Assembly (NCBI GenBank): GCA_049194865.1
Contig: JBLZWL010000016.1
Location: 1 to 64,000, forward strand
Direction of reading: 5' to 3'
Length of the DNA: 64,000 nucleotides
From: Myxococcus terminator_A
GTDB taxonomy: Bacteria > Myxococcota > Myxococcia > Myxococcales > Myxococcaceae
The notes beneath the pieces were generated by a model that was not told the origin of the DNA, searched no databases, and worked only from the letters and a program-made list of their open reading frames with translations. Below, one piece after another: positions 7,349 through 15,928 of the stretch (the first letter of the stretch is position 1; every line of letters begins with the position of its first letter). Both the position numbers and the translations under genes were made by a program.

Positions 7349-10300
7349 ATGGCCACTCAGGATGATGATGAGAAATTGCCCGAGGGCGCGCTGGCGGAAA
7401 AGGCCGCGCCGCGGAGGGGCGCGCCCGCCTTGGATGTGACGCTCACGGTGCAGCCGCCCGCCCAGGGTGAGGGAGTCCCTCTGAAGCAAGGCTCCGAAGG
7501 GGGGCTGGATGCTTTTCCCGTGCCGGGGTGGGAGCGCTATCAGCCCTTGCGTTTCCTCGGGCAGGGGGGAATGGGGCGTGTGTTCCTGGCGAGGGACCCC
7601 CGGCTGCATCGTCAGGTGGCGCTCAAGTTCGTCCGGGACGAAGGCCCCGAGGTCACCCGCCGCTTCGTCGCGGAGGCGCGTGCGCAAGCTCGGGTGAACC
7701 ACGAGCGCATCTGCAAGGTGTACGAGGTGGGGGAGGTCCAGCGGAAGGTCTTCATCTCCATGCAGTTCATCGATGGAGAACCGCTCAGTGCGCTCGCGCG
7801 CACGTTGCCCCTGGAGCAGAAGGTGTTGGTGCTGCGCGATGCCGCGCTGGGCGTGCACGAGGCTCATCGTGCTGGACTCATCCACCGCGACCTCAAGCCC
7901 TCCAACATCATGGTGGAACGCGACGCGGAGGGAGCGCTCAAGACCTACGTCATGGACTTCGGCCTCGCGAGGGACTGGGCGGCGAGCGTGACGGTGGAGG
8001 GAACCCTGCTGGGCACGCCCCAGTACATGGCGCCCGAGCAGGCCCGTGGGGAACATGCCCGGTTGGACCGCCGAGCGGATGTCTACAGCCTGGGCGCCAC
8101 CCTCTACTTCCTGCTCACGGGACAACCCCCGCTCACGGGAAGCACGGCACTGGAGGTATTGCATCAGCTCGCCACGGTGGAGCCTCGTCCTCCGCGAGAG
8201 CTGGAGCGGAGCGTGCCCGTGGACCTGGAGGCCATCGCGCTCAAGTGCCTGGAGAAGGAGCGCTCGGCTCGCTACGACTCGGCGCGGGCGCTGGCGGAGG
8301 ACCTGGACCGCTTCCTGGCGGGAGAGCCGGTGCGTGCGCGCACGGGCCCGGGCTATCAGTTGCGCAAGCGGCTGCGCAAACACTGGCGTCTCGTCGCGGT
8401 CGCCGCATCCGTGTTCCTGGCGCTCTCTGGCGCGCTGGGTTGGGGCGTCCTGTCGCGCCGCGAGGCCCGAGAGCGTGAGCGAGTGGTCCGACAGGAAGCC
8501 GATGAGCGAGAGCGGCTGGCCCGGCGCTTCACGGAGCGGGTGGAGCGCATCGAATCGTTGGCGCGTTACTCCGCGCTGGCCCGACTGCACGACACGCGTG
8601 GAGACAGGAAGCTGCTGCGTGCCCAGATGGACGCGCTGACGGAGGACATCCAGCGCAGTGGTCCAGGTGCTCGCGGCCCCGGGCAGTATGCCCTGGGCCG
8701 TGGGGCTCTTGCCTTGGGAGCGGTTGACGAGGCGCGGCGGCATCTGGAGGCCGCGTGGGCGCAGGGGTTCCAGGAGCCTCGGGTGGCCTATGCACTCGCG
8801 CTGGTGTTGGGACAGATGTACCGCCAGCAGTTGTTGGAGGCCGAGCGCTTGCGCTCGCCGGAGCAGCGCGAGGCGCGGCTGAGCGACATCGAGCGCGTCT
8901 ATCGCGCCCCGGCGCTCAGGTACCTGCGGCGGAGTCAGGGGGCGGAGATGCCCGCGCCCGATTACGGCACGGCCCTCCTGGTCTTCTACGAAGGGCGGTT
9001 GGATGAGGCTTTGGCCTTGCTCGACAAAGTGGGCACCCAGCTGCCCTGGTTCCACGAGGCGCCGATGTTGCGCGGCGATATCCTGGTGGCGAGAGCGACT
9101 CGGACCTGGAGCGGCGGTGGGCGTGACGCGGCGCTGGCTGACTTCGAGGCGGCGCGAGGCGCCTATGCCCTGGCGACCTCCATCGCGGAGAGCCTGCCGG
9201 CCCTTCACCGCGCGCTGGGCGAGCTCGAGTACGCCGTGCTGTTGATGGAGCTCTATGGGCAGGGAGATGTGCGGCCTGCCTATGAGCGAGGGCTCGCGGC
9301 GGTGTCACGCGCATTGGTGGTGGCCCCGGGTGATTACGAGGCCCAGGTGCTGGAGTCGAGATTCCACCGTCGCTGGGCGGAAGACCGGGGACGCCACGGC
9401 GCGGAGGTGGAGCCGCTGCTCCAGAAGTCCAGCCTGGCGGTCCGTGCGGCGCTGGCCAGCGTGCCGGAGCGCCCCGAGGCCCGGCGCGAGCTTGGGAGCG
9501 TCTTGCTTCAAGGGGGACAATCCCTGCGGGAGCGAGGTGGGGACCCCCGAGAGCTGTTTCGCGAGGCCCTGGTGTTGCTGGATGGACTCCGGCCGGAGGA
9601 CCGTGACTACACCGCGCACAACCAGCGGGGCCTCGTCTTGAAGGAGTGGGCGGTTTACGAGGAGCAGGTGGGTCTGCCATCTCGTGACACCCATGGGAAG
9701 GCCATCGAAGCCTATCGAGGGGCCATCGCGCTCGAGGCTCGAATGCCCGAGGCGTGGATCAACCTGGGCGTCTCGTATTTCAACCGCGCCCTCGCCTCGA
9801 CAGGGGCGGAGCGGGACTCTGACCTGGAGCAGGCAAGCGCCACGCTCGACAAGGCCCGGACTCTCAATCCCAAGCAGGTGGCGACCTGGTTCTACGCCGG
9901 AGAGGTGTACTCGGTGCGGGCCGAGCGGCGAAGAGATGCAGGTGAAGATTCGCGGCCTGAGATGGCCAGGGCGCTGGAGTCGTATCGCCAGGGGCTTGCC
10001 ATCAATCCCAAGCTCCCAGCGCTTCATATTGGAGTGGGCATGGTCTTGCGCCGTCAGGCCGAGGAGGCCTGGGAGCGAGGAGGCTCGTCTGAGTCCCTGT
10101 TGTCAGAGGCTGGAGCCAGCTATGAGCGGGCCCTTGCCGTGGCTCCAAACCTGCTTCCTGCGCTCAACAACCTGGGGGAGGTGCACACCGTTCGGGCACG
10201 CCACCTGAGAGAGGCAGGCAAGGACCCGAATGCGAGCGTGAGCGCGGCGGTGGCCGCCTATCAGCGAGCGCTCGCCGAGGCTCCCCAACATGCACAGCCG

Positions 10301-10894
10301 TGGTCCAACCTGGGGACCATCGAAGCGCTGTCAGCCGCCCATTCCCTGGAGAAGGGCCTGGACCCGGGTTTGACGCTGGCCAGGTCCGAAGCCGCGTTCC
10401 AGAAGGCGCTGAAGTACAACCCTCGCTTGGGTGAAGCGTGGCATGGGCTCGGAGAACTGCGCGCAGTCAAGGCGCGGTGGAACGCGAGGAGAGGACATGC
10501 GCGGGCCGAGGACTTCGAGGAGGCCGATCAAGCCTTCGACAAGGCACGGGAACTCAGCCCTGATCGACATGACTTTCGACTGGACTTTGGCCGGTTCTGC
10601 CTCGACCGGGCTGCCTGGCTGGCCAGGGTGGGCGGCGATGCCAGCCTTGTCCTGGCGCGAGGTCTCTCTCAGGTGGAGGCGTCCCTTGCTGCACGTCCAG
10701 GCTGGCCCAGTGCCCGGGCCCACCGGGCAGGACTCCTCCTGGCGCGTGCCGAATGGGCACAGGGCGAGGAGGAGAAACTGACGGAAAGGTCCCGGGCCCG
10801 ACAAGAACTCGAAGAAGCCGTGTCGCGCAATCCCAATCTCGCTCCGCGCTGGATGGCTGAACGAGTCCCTGGGCGGTCATCGCCGAGTCGATGA
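7349..10894 (+). CDS. Membrane Ser/Thr protein kinase with large TPR-like sensor region
   Basis: A 1181-aa receptor-type kinase. The kinase domain covers about residues 60-325: glycine loop GQGGMG (71-76), Lys 93 in VALK, HRDLKPSN (179-186), DFG (203-205) and APEQ (228-231), so it looks catalytically complete. A single membrane helix lies at about 347-368 (LVAVAASVFLALSGALGWGVL), followed by a charged coiled-coil-like stretch. The rest, about 780 residues, is helical repeats of TPR type (for example ALALGAVDEARRHLEAAW and AWINLGVSYFNRAL). Start ATG 7349 follows GGGGACTC. It is tail-to-tail with the small sigma-54-controlled gene, and the next gene encodes an FHA-type activator, a plausible phosphorylation target. 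Confidence 0.88.
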   Translation: MATQDDDEKLPEGALAEKAAPRRGAPALDVTLTVQPPAQGEGVPLKQGSEGGLDAFPVPGWERYQPLRFLGQGGMGRVFLARDPRLHRQVALKFVRDEGPEVTRRFVAEARAQARVNHERICKVYEVGEVQRKVFISMQFIDGEPLSALARTLPLEQKVLVLRDAALGVHEAHRAGLIHRDLKPSNIMVERDAEGALKTYVMDFGLARDWAASVTVEGTLLGTPQYMAPEQARGEHARLDRRADVYSLGATLYFLLTGQPPLTGSTALEVLHQLATVEPRPPRELERSVPVDLEAIALKCLEKERSARYDSARALAEDLDRFLAGEPVRARTGPGYQLRKRLRKHWRLVAVAASVFLALSGALGWGVLSRREARERERVVRQEADERERLARRFTERVERIESLARYSALARLHDTRGDRKLLRAQMDALTEDIQRSGPGARGPGQYALGRGALALGAVDEARRHLEAAWAQGFQEPRVAYALALVLGQMYRQQLLEAERLRSPEQREARLSDIERVYRAPALRYLRRSQGAEMPAPDYGTALLVFYEGRLDEALALLDKVGTQLPWFHEAPMLRGDILVARATRTWSGGGRDAALADFEAARGAYALATSIAESLPALHRALGELEYAVLLMELYGQGDVRPAYERGLAAVSRALVVAPGDYEAQVLESRFHRRWAEDRGRHGAEVEPLLQKSSLAVRAALASVPERPEARRELGSVLLQGGQSLRERGGDPRELFREALVLLDGLRPEDRDYTAHNQRGLVLKEWAVYEEQVGLPSRDTHGKAIEAYRGAIALEARMPEAWINLGVSYFNRALASTGAERDSDLEQASATLDKARTLNPKQVATWFYAGEVYSVRAERRRDAGEDSRPEMARALESYRQGLAINPKLPALHIGVGMVLRRQAEEAWERGGSSESLLSEAGASYERALAVAPNLLPALNNLGEVHTVRARHLREAGKDPNASVSAAVAAYQRALAEAPQHAQPWSNLGTIEALSAAHSLEKGLDPGLTLARSEAAFQKALKYNPRLGEAWHGLGELRAVKARWNARRGHARAEDFEEADQAFDKARELSPDRHDFRLDFGRFCLDRAAWLARVGGDASLVLARGLSQVEASLAARPGWPSARAHRAGLLLARAEWAQGEEEKLTERSRARQELEEAVSRNPNLAPRWMAERVPGRSSPSR

Positions 10895-10901
10895 GCCCTG
10901 G

Positions 10902-11270
10902 TTATGCTGGGTCTGGGTCGCCCAGGCCCACATTCAAATTGGCGCGGATGTCGCCTCGTTCGTGTTCCGGGTCCCGCCATGCGGCGATGAGGATGGAACT
11001 GCCAGGAGGCAGGGTGTTCGTGAGGAGCTTGTTGGGGACGATGGGACGGAGGTGGGTCACATTGTCGGTCACGTCGATCCATGCGAGGTGGATCTCGGGC
11101 GTGGGGATTCCGCGGGCGACGGTGACAAGCAGGGTGTGATTGGGAGAGTCGGTGAGGTTGGTGATTGTTGCTGCGGAGATGAGGCCGCCGTTGAATTCCC
11201 ATCCACTGTTCGTTGCATTGAACGTGTAGGTTGCTTCGAGATTTAGCGCTGGATGCGATGCCGTGGTCAT
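10902..11270 (-). CDS. Small protein of unknown function, product of a sigma-54 promoter
   Basis: A 122-aa soluble-looking protein with no signal peptide or membrane helix. It is rich in Thr/Asn and beta-type segments (EATYTFNATNSGWEFNGG, HTLLVTVARGIPTPEIHLAW, SSILIAAWRDPEHE). No family recognised. Codon use is less GC-biased than its neighbours. AAAGGG lies 8 nt before the ATG. A sigma-54 promoter lies 36-52 bp upstream, and the gene for a sigma-54 activator ends 75 bp upstream on the same strand, so it is the likely regulatory target of that activator. It ends 7 bp from the convergent kinase stop codon. Confidence 0.65.
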   Translation of the reverse strand: MTTASHPALNLEATYTFNATNSGWEFNGGLISAATITNLTDSPNHTLLVTVARGIPTPEIHLAWIDVTDNVTHLRPIVPNKLLTNTLPPGSSILIAAWRDPEHERGDIRANLNVGLGDPDPA

Positions 11271-11305
11271 TGGGGATGCCCTTTGATGGAGTGACTCAAG
11301 GGGTT

Positions 11306-11322
11306 GTGCAAGTCATGGGCCC
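11306..11322 (-). promoter_or_regulatory. Sigma-54 (-24/-12) promoter
   Basis: Reading the minus strand, GGGCCC (11322-11317), ATGAC, TTGCAC (11311-11306). The GG and GC dinucleotides are exactly 10 nt apart as sigma-54 requires, and the -12 element TTGCA is perfect. The -24 element departs from TGGCAC at two positions. Predicted start is near 11296, giving a leader of about 25 nt before ATG 11270. Confidence 0.6.
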
Positions 11323-11344
11323 GGCGAAGTCCTCCTCCTCCGGG

Positions 11345-12967
11345 TCAGACCAACCCCAATTCCTTGATGCGCCGGTTGAGCGCATGTCGAGACACTTCCA
11401 GCCGACGCACCATTTCATCCAGGTCACCCCCGCATTCTTGAAAGCAGCGAGTGATTTCCTCCACACTCAGGTCTCCCGCGAGGCGGATGCTCGGGCTTCG
11501 CTTGATGAGGTTGTAGATGGAGGAGCGAGGGATGCCCAGTTGGTCCGCCGCGCGTTTGATATCCCACTCATTCGCGCGCAGGGCGGAGATCAACTCCCGC
11601 TCCTCGACCTCGGTGGATTTACGGAGTTGGGGGCTGCCGACGTCTGGGGTTGGTACCGCCCCACGTGTGCCAATTCTTGGCGGGTCCTCGCGGTTGTCAG
11701 ACTCCAGGGTGAGTCGTTGACCCGGGTCCAGGGTCGGTCGACCCCGGCTTCGGATGACGAACTGGCGCGCCACGTTCCGAAGCTGGCGGATGTTGCCGGG
11801 CCAGGAATGAAGGAGCAGCCGAACCGCGAGCGTGGCGGGGAGCCACGGGGACGCATAAGGGTCGCTCGGTGAGAGGCGATGGGACTCGCCAATGCCTTCC
11901 AGTGCTTCGCGGGCGAAGTGAAGGAACAGCGGGCCGATGTCCTCCCGACGCTCGCGCAGGGGTGGGAGCTGGATTTCGTAGCCAGCGAGCCGGTGCAGGA
12001 GCGGCGCCTTGAAGCGACCCTCGCGGATGTGGGTCTCCAGATGTGCATCCGTGGCGGCGACGAGTCGGACATTCGTGGCGACAGGCGTACTCGCTCCCAC
12101 CGGATACAGCTCACCCGTCTCCAGGACCCGGAGCAGCAGCACCTGAACCTCGGGAGAGGCTTCGCCCACTTCATCCAGGAACAGAGTCCCTCCCTGTGCG
12201 GCTCGGAAGTAGCCCTCGCGGTCGCGGTGGGCTCCCGTGAAGGCCCCCTTCGTGGCGCCAAAGAGTTCGGATGCGGCGAGCTCCTTGGGAATGGCGCCCA
12301 GATTGACGCTGATGAAGGGTTGGTCTCGCCGTGGACTGTGCTCATGGAGCGCCCGTGCCACCAGTTCCTTGCCGGTTCCCGTCTCTCCACGAATGAGGAC
12401 CGGGAGGTCCACGTCGGCGACCCGCCCGATGTCCAGTCGAACGTGTTGCAATCCCAGGCTTGCGCCGACCATGCCCCGCGAGATTGGGTTTGCTTGCTGC
12501 TCCGCTTCGGCCAGGTGCAGGAGCAGCACGACTCGCCCAGCCAGTTCCAGGGGAAAGCCTTGCGTCAGCGCCTCCGAGTCCAACTCGACTGTGCCCTGGA
12601 GCGGGACTCCTCGCGAGGTGCATTTGCCCGGGGGGCCCTCGTTGCTGATGTGAAGCCTCTCACCCACTTGCTTGAAGCGGAGGATGGGCTTCCGGCTGAG
12701 AAAAGGGTCGCTCAGCGGCTCTCCCAGGATGCTTCCCGGCTTGGTGAAGTCCGGGAAGTTTCGTGACAGCGGTTGTTCTCGACCCGCTGGGAGTCCTTCG
12801 AGCAGGAGTCGCTCGCCGGCGCGTGTCGCCCTCGGATGGGCAACCACGGTGAGGGCTGGGATTCTCCGGGGAGAAGGCGTCGTGCCGCGATGAACGTCCG
12901 AGGCGGCCGTGGAGACATCGGCCGTTGCCAACAGGGATTGGAGTTCTGGTAATCCGGAGCGGGACAT
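11345..12967 (-). CDS. Sigma-54-dependent transcriptional activator with FHA-like N-terminus
   Basis: A 540-aa enhancer-binding protein. Residues about 45-155 look like a diverged FHA domain (LPAGREQPLSRNF and DPFLSRKPILRF ahead of beta-strand-like segments), which would bind phosphothreonine. The AAA+ domain follows: Walker A GETGTGKE (194-201), the sigma-54 contact loop GAFTGA (231-236), Walker B LFLDEVGEAS, and the arginine-finger region ending in LPPLRERREDIGPL. The C-terminus has a Fis-type helix-turn-helix (WDIKRAADQLGIPRSSIYNL) and a second helix-turn-helix-like unit (LDEMVRRLEVSRHALNRRI). A TTG at 12994 would add 9 residues; the ATG is preferred but neither has a strong ribosome site. 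Neighbouring kinase and sigma-54 promoter suggest a signalling cassette. Confidence 0.85.
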   Translation of the reverse strand: MSRSGLPELQSLLATADVSTAASDVHRGTTPSPRRIPALTVVAHPRATRAGERLLLEGLPAGREQPLSRNFPDFTKPGSILGEPLSDPFLSRKPILRFKQVGERLHISNEGPPGKCTSRGVPLQGTVELDSEALTQGFPLELAGRVVLLLHLAEAEQQANPISRGMVGASLGLQHVRLDIGRVADVDLPVLIRGETGTGKELVARALHEHSPRRDQPFISVNLGAIPKELAASELFGATKGAFTGAHRDREGYFRAAQGGTLFLDEVGEASPEVQVLLLRVLETGELYPVGASTPVATNVRLVAATDAHLETHIREGRFKAPLLHRLAGYEIQLPPLRERREDIGPLFLHFAREALEGIGESHRLSPSDPYASPWLPATLAVRLLLHSWPGNIRQLRNVARQFVIRSRGRPTLDPGQRLTLESDNREDPPRIGTRGAVPTPDVGSPQLRKSTEVEERELISALRANEWDIKRAADQLGIPRSSIYNLIKRSPSIRLAGDLSVEEITRCFQECGGDLDEMVRRLEVSRHALNRRIKELGLV

Positions 12968-13054
12968 CCGGCGGGACGCTACTCGGCTTTGCAAATCGTG
13001 CAGCGCCGCCGCCGGGCCCTTCAGGTCATTCCAACTGGAAACGTGAAGAGGTGG

Positions 13055-13630
13055 TCAGTTGAGAGACTTGCAGAGCGCGTGGCCCACGCCCTGCGGGTCC
13101 ACGTCGCGGATGATGCAGCCATAGCCAGGGCCGTGGATGGTGCCACCTCCGCTGAGCCGTGCGATGTCCCAGGTGGCGAGCTTGGCGCAGACCTCGGCCG
13201 AGCGCGTCCTCGCCTCCGAGGGGGAGAGGAGCGTCTGGCCGGGAGCGCAGGGGCCGTCACCGACGACCTTGAGGAACGTGCTCGACGAGGTCTGCTTGCA
13301 GACGGTGTGGCCCAGCGAGTTGAGTTCGACGGCGTTGACTCCGCAGCCATAGCCCGACCCGCGCAATGCGCCACTGCCATCCAGACGCGCGATGTCCCAG
13401 GTGTCGAGCAGACCGCAGACGGCGTTCTGGCTGGCGAGCACGTCGTTGAGCGTCGCGATGGCGTAGCCGGTGGGGCACGGGGTATCGCCGGTGACCTTCT
13501 GCACGTCGCCGGGAAGCGCGGCGGACTGATGGGAGAGGGGTTCGTCCTGCTCGGTCGTACCGCAGCCCGTGGTGACCTGGGTGAGGAGGACGGAAGCGAG
13601 GAGGCACTGCTTGATGCGCGTGTGGCCCAT
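13055..13630 (-). CDS. Lipoprotein with two tandem Cys-containing repeats, function unknown
   Basis: A 191-aa predicted lipoprotein: a basic start, a hydrophobic stretch and a VTTGC lipobox. The mature part is two copies of a 70-residue unit. Each copy has K-V-x-G-D-x-P-C at its start, then TWDIARL, G-x-GYGC, and GH-x-x-CK at its end, so four Cys per repeat recur at matching places and may form disulfides. ATG 13630 has GGAG upstream; an in-frame upstream start would give an unlikely Arg/His-rich extension. No named family recognised. Divergent from the acyl-CoA dehydrogenase-like gene across a 304-bp spacer. Confidence 0.72.
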   Translation of the reverse strand: MGHTRIKQCLLASVLLTQVTTGCGTTEQDEPLSHQSAALPGDVQKVTGDTPCPTGYAIATLNDVLASQNAVCGLLDTWDIARLDGSGALRGSGYGCGVNAVELNSLGHTVCKQTSSSTFLKVVGDGPCAPGQTLLSPSEARTRSAEVCAKLATWDIARLSGGGTIHGPGYGCIIRDVDPQGVGHALCKSLN

Positions 13631-13685
13631 GTGAAGCTCCTTGCGGCGATGGCGTCTCATTCACGCCGCGAGGGCTGAGAGCAGG

Positions 13686-13792
13686 ACATGTGCCAGGACT
13701 TGGAGAAGTCGCTGCTCCAGGAGGGCCCCTCGATGGGCGGGCGCATTCGCGGGGTGTTGCCGTGTCCAGGACATGTCCGCGACATGTCGCGG
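13686..13792. promoter_or_regulatory. Three ACATGT-centred dyads, operator-like
   Basis: The 304-bp gene-free spacer between 13631 and 13934 holds a perfect 16-bp palindrome CCGCGACATGTCGCGG (13777-13792) and a perfect 10-bp palindrome GGACATGTCC (13769-13778). Their centres are 11 bp apart, one helical turn. A third, imperfect ACATGT site lies at 13686-13691. Such phased dyads suggest cooperative binding of a dimeric regulator controlling one or both divergent genes. Nothing else is evident in the spacer. Confidence 0.45.
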
Positions 13793-13934
13793 ATGTTGGG
13801 TGGGGACCTCACGCGAAGTTTCATGGGTCGAGTGGCTTCAGGGTGTGTGGGATTGAGGTGGCGGATGGGGTTGGAGCTAAAAGGGCAGGCCCCTTTGGTC
13901 AGGCACATTCGTGGCCCCGGGATAGAGTGTCCCC

Positions 13935-14876
13935 GTGAACGACATCCTCTCCTTCCTGCTCACCGAGCCCCCCGAGCCCGTCACCCTCGACTCCGTCGAG
14001 ACGTGGTGGCGTCGTCACCTGGAAATGGTGTCCCGCTTCCCGGCTCCCGCGGACCTCGCGCTCGCGGGAGGCTTTCGTGCGGACCGGCTCGGCTTTGCGT
14101 TCGCCTCCGGCTACCACGCCGCCCACCGCTTCCTGTTCCCCATGCTCCCCGCCGACAAGCCCGTCGCGCTTTGCGCCACGGAGCCCATGGGGGGCCATCC
14201 CGCCGCCATCCAGACGCGCCTGTCCCCGTCGCCCACGGGCTGGACGCTCACGGGGGAGAAGGCCTTCGTCACGCTGGGCTCCAGTGCGGAGATGTTGCTC
14301 ATCGTCGCCTCCGAGGGTCAGGACGAGCAGGGCCGGAACAGGCTTCGGATGGTGTCAGTGGACGCCCGACGCGCGGGCATCAAGGCCACGGAGCTGCCCG
14401 CGCTCCCTTTCGTGCCAGAGGTTCCCCACGCGGAGCTACGGCTCGAAGACGTGGCTGTGTCTCCGGATGAAGTCCTGCCGGGTGATGGCTATACGCGCTA
14501 CCTCAAGCCCTTCCGCACCGTGGAGGACTGTCACGTCCAGCTCGCGCTCCTGGGTTGGCTTCTCCAACTCGGTCGCCGGAGTGGCTGGCCCGACTCCACG
14601 CGCGAGGAACTGCTCTCGCTCGCGGTGATGATGCGTGGACTGGCCCAGGCAGACCCTGCTTCCGCGGCGACGCATGTGGCGCTCGGCGGCGCGCTGGCCC
14701 AGGTGAAGCGTACGGTCATCGAGAGCGAGCCCCTGTGGGCTCAGGTCGATGCGCCCACCCGCGAGCGCTGGGAGCGCGACCGCAAGCTGCTCGGCGTCGC
14801 GGGGAAGGTTCGGGCCAAGCGACTGGAAGCCGCTCGCGCGAAGCTCTCGGGCGCGGCGCAGGAGCAGGGCGACTGA
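13935..14876 (+). CDS. Acyl-CoA dehydrogenase-like protein (short form)
   Basis: A 313-aa protein starting at GTG 13935. It has the middle-domain signature of acyl-CoA dehydrogenases: CATEPMGGHPAAIQTRLSP, then TGWTLTGEKAFVTLGSSAEMLLIVAS, a VSVDARRAGIKATELPALPFVPEVPHAELRLEDVAVS-type strand region, and a C-terminal helical part. It is shorter than usual (about 380 aa) because the N-terminal helical domain is reduced, and the usual catalytic Glu region is not recognisable. It may therefore bind flavin or acyl-CoA without normal dehydrogenase activity. Substrate unknown. Confidence 0.65.
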   Translation: MNDILSFLLTEPPEPVTLDSVETWWRRHLEMVSRFPAPADLALAGGFRADRLGFAFASGYHAAHRFLFPMLPADKPVALCATEPMGGHPAAIQTRLSPSPTGWTLTGEKAFVTLGSSAEMLLIVASEGQDEQGRNRLRMVSVDARRAGIKATELPALPFVPEVPHAELRLEDVAVSPDEVLPGDGYTRYLKPFRTVEDCHVQLALLGWLLQLGRRSGWPDSTREELLSLAVMMRGLAQADPASAATHVALGGALAQVKRTVIESEPLWAQVDAPTRERWERDRKLLGVAGKVRAKRLEAARAKLSGAAQEQGD

Positions 14877-14942
14877 CCTCCGGCGGCACGCGTGCCACGG
14901 CCTGGGACGCCACACCCTCGATGCTCGTCCCCAGAAAGACGA

Positions 14943-14973
14943 AGGGCCGTGCCCCTGTGCGGGACACGGCCCT
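14943..14973. terminator. Hairpin terminator between convergent genes
   Basis: A perfect 9-bp stem AGGGCCGTG / CACGGCCCT with a 13-nt loop, between the stops of the acyl-CoA dehydrogenase-like gene and the minus-strand gene at 15005. On the minus strand it is followed by TCGTCTTTCT, so it suits that gene better; the plus strand has no T run. Confidence 0.5.
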
Positions 14974-15004
14974 GACACGCCTCACGGCGTGAACCCCGGT
15001 CTGC

Positions 15005-15730
15005 TCAGTACCGTCCGCCGCCCACGGCGGAGACGAGGGCGGACAGGATGCGGTTCTCCACGCCCCACACGGCCTTGTTCAGGCCCTTGATGCCCGCTCC
15101 GCGCAGGTAGTCCGTGAAGTCGTGCAGCGCGGTGGAGCGCTGCATGCCCTGTCCCTCCGCCGCGTACAGCAGCGGGGTGCCCGGCGCGCCCGTCAGGCCC
15201 AGGTCGGGACAGGCCTCGGACAGCTTCGCCGGATCAATTCCCGTCGCCGCTGACAGCATCGCCACCGTGAACTTGTGCACCGGCAGCTCGCGCGCGTTCG
15301 GCACCTTCTTCAGGACCTTCTCCCGGTCCTTCGGATCCGTCGCGAGCTGATCCAACGTCACCTTCGACATCGCGATGAGCTGCTCGTTCGACACCTTCTT
15401 GCCGTCCAGGATGGCGCGACCCAGCAGCGACGCCGGCGTGTCACCCTTGATGGAGATATCCGCGCCCGGCATCGTCTTCATCCGCTCCCAGATGGCCTGC
15501 ACCGCCTTGCCCACCTCGGTGTCCGGCCCGCCACGCCACGCGCCCGGCGTCGGCTGCGCCGCCACGGCCTGCACCGGCGCCGCCAGCTTCGCCTCGAAGG
15601 TGCTCAGCTGCGCATGGCCCACCGCGTTGGCCCTCGCCGGGGCCGCCGTCTGCTGCGCATCCTTCTGCGGCTGGAGCGACGTGGAGGGGTTCGACGTGAC
15701 GACTCGGGGGCGGCTGCGGATGGGATCCAT
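15005..15730 (-). CDS. Hypothetical protein, 241 aa
   Basis: No signal peptide or membrane helix. The first 65 residues are low-complexity and rich in Pro, Ala, Gln and Ser, probably disordered. The rest is helical (EVGKAVQAIWERMKTM, DTPASLLGRAILDGKKVSNEQLIAMSK, DREKVLKKVPNARELPVHKFTVAMLSAATG) and soluble. I recognise no family. ATG 15730 is preceded on its strand by AG-rich sequence. The 198-bp spacer to the divergent oxygenase gene holds no other coding signal that I can see. Confidence 0.6.
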   Translation of the reverse strand: MDPIRSRPRVVTSNPSTSLQPQKDAQQTAAPARANAVGHAQLSTFEAKLAAPVQAVAAQPTPGAWRGGPDTEVGKAVQAIWERMKTMPGADISIKGDTPASLLGRAILDGKKVSNEQLIAMSKVTLDQLATDPKDREKVLKKVPNARELPVHKFTVAMLSAATGIDPAKLSEACPDLGLTGAPGTPLLYAAEGQGMQRSTALHDFTDYLRGAGIKGLNKAVWGVENRILSALVSAVGGGRY

Positions 15731-15928
15731 GCTTGGGGGACTCTCCGGACTTCGACGAATCAGGAGGTTATCGCAGGAACTCGGTAAAGGTTGCCGCCCA
15801 GCGGAACTCCGTCCGCACTCCCTGTGTGACGCGGCATGTCATGGGTTGATCCGCCGGAGCCCGATCTGCCCGGAGGGCTCCGCGCATTCCGCAGGACAAC
15901 CGGTCCGTGAAGCCGTATTCGGACCCCC

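Noticed and set aside
13657..13908. A minus-strand 83-codon frame over the ACATGT palindromes
   Set aside because: Poor third-position GC and mixed composition; the palindromes explain the sequence better as regulatory DNA.
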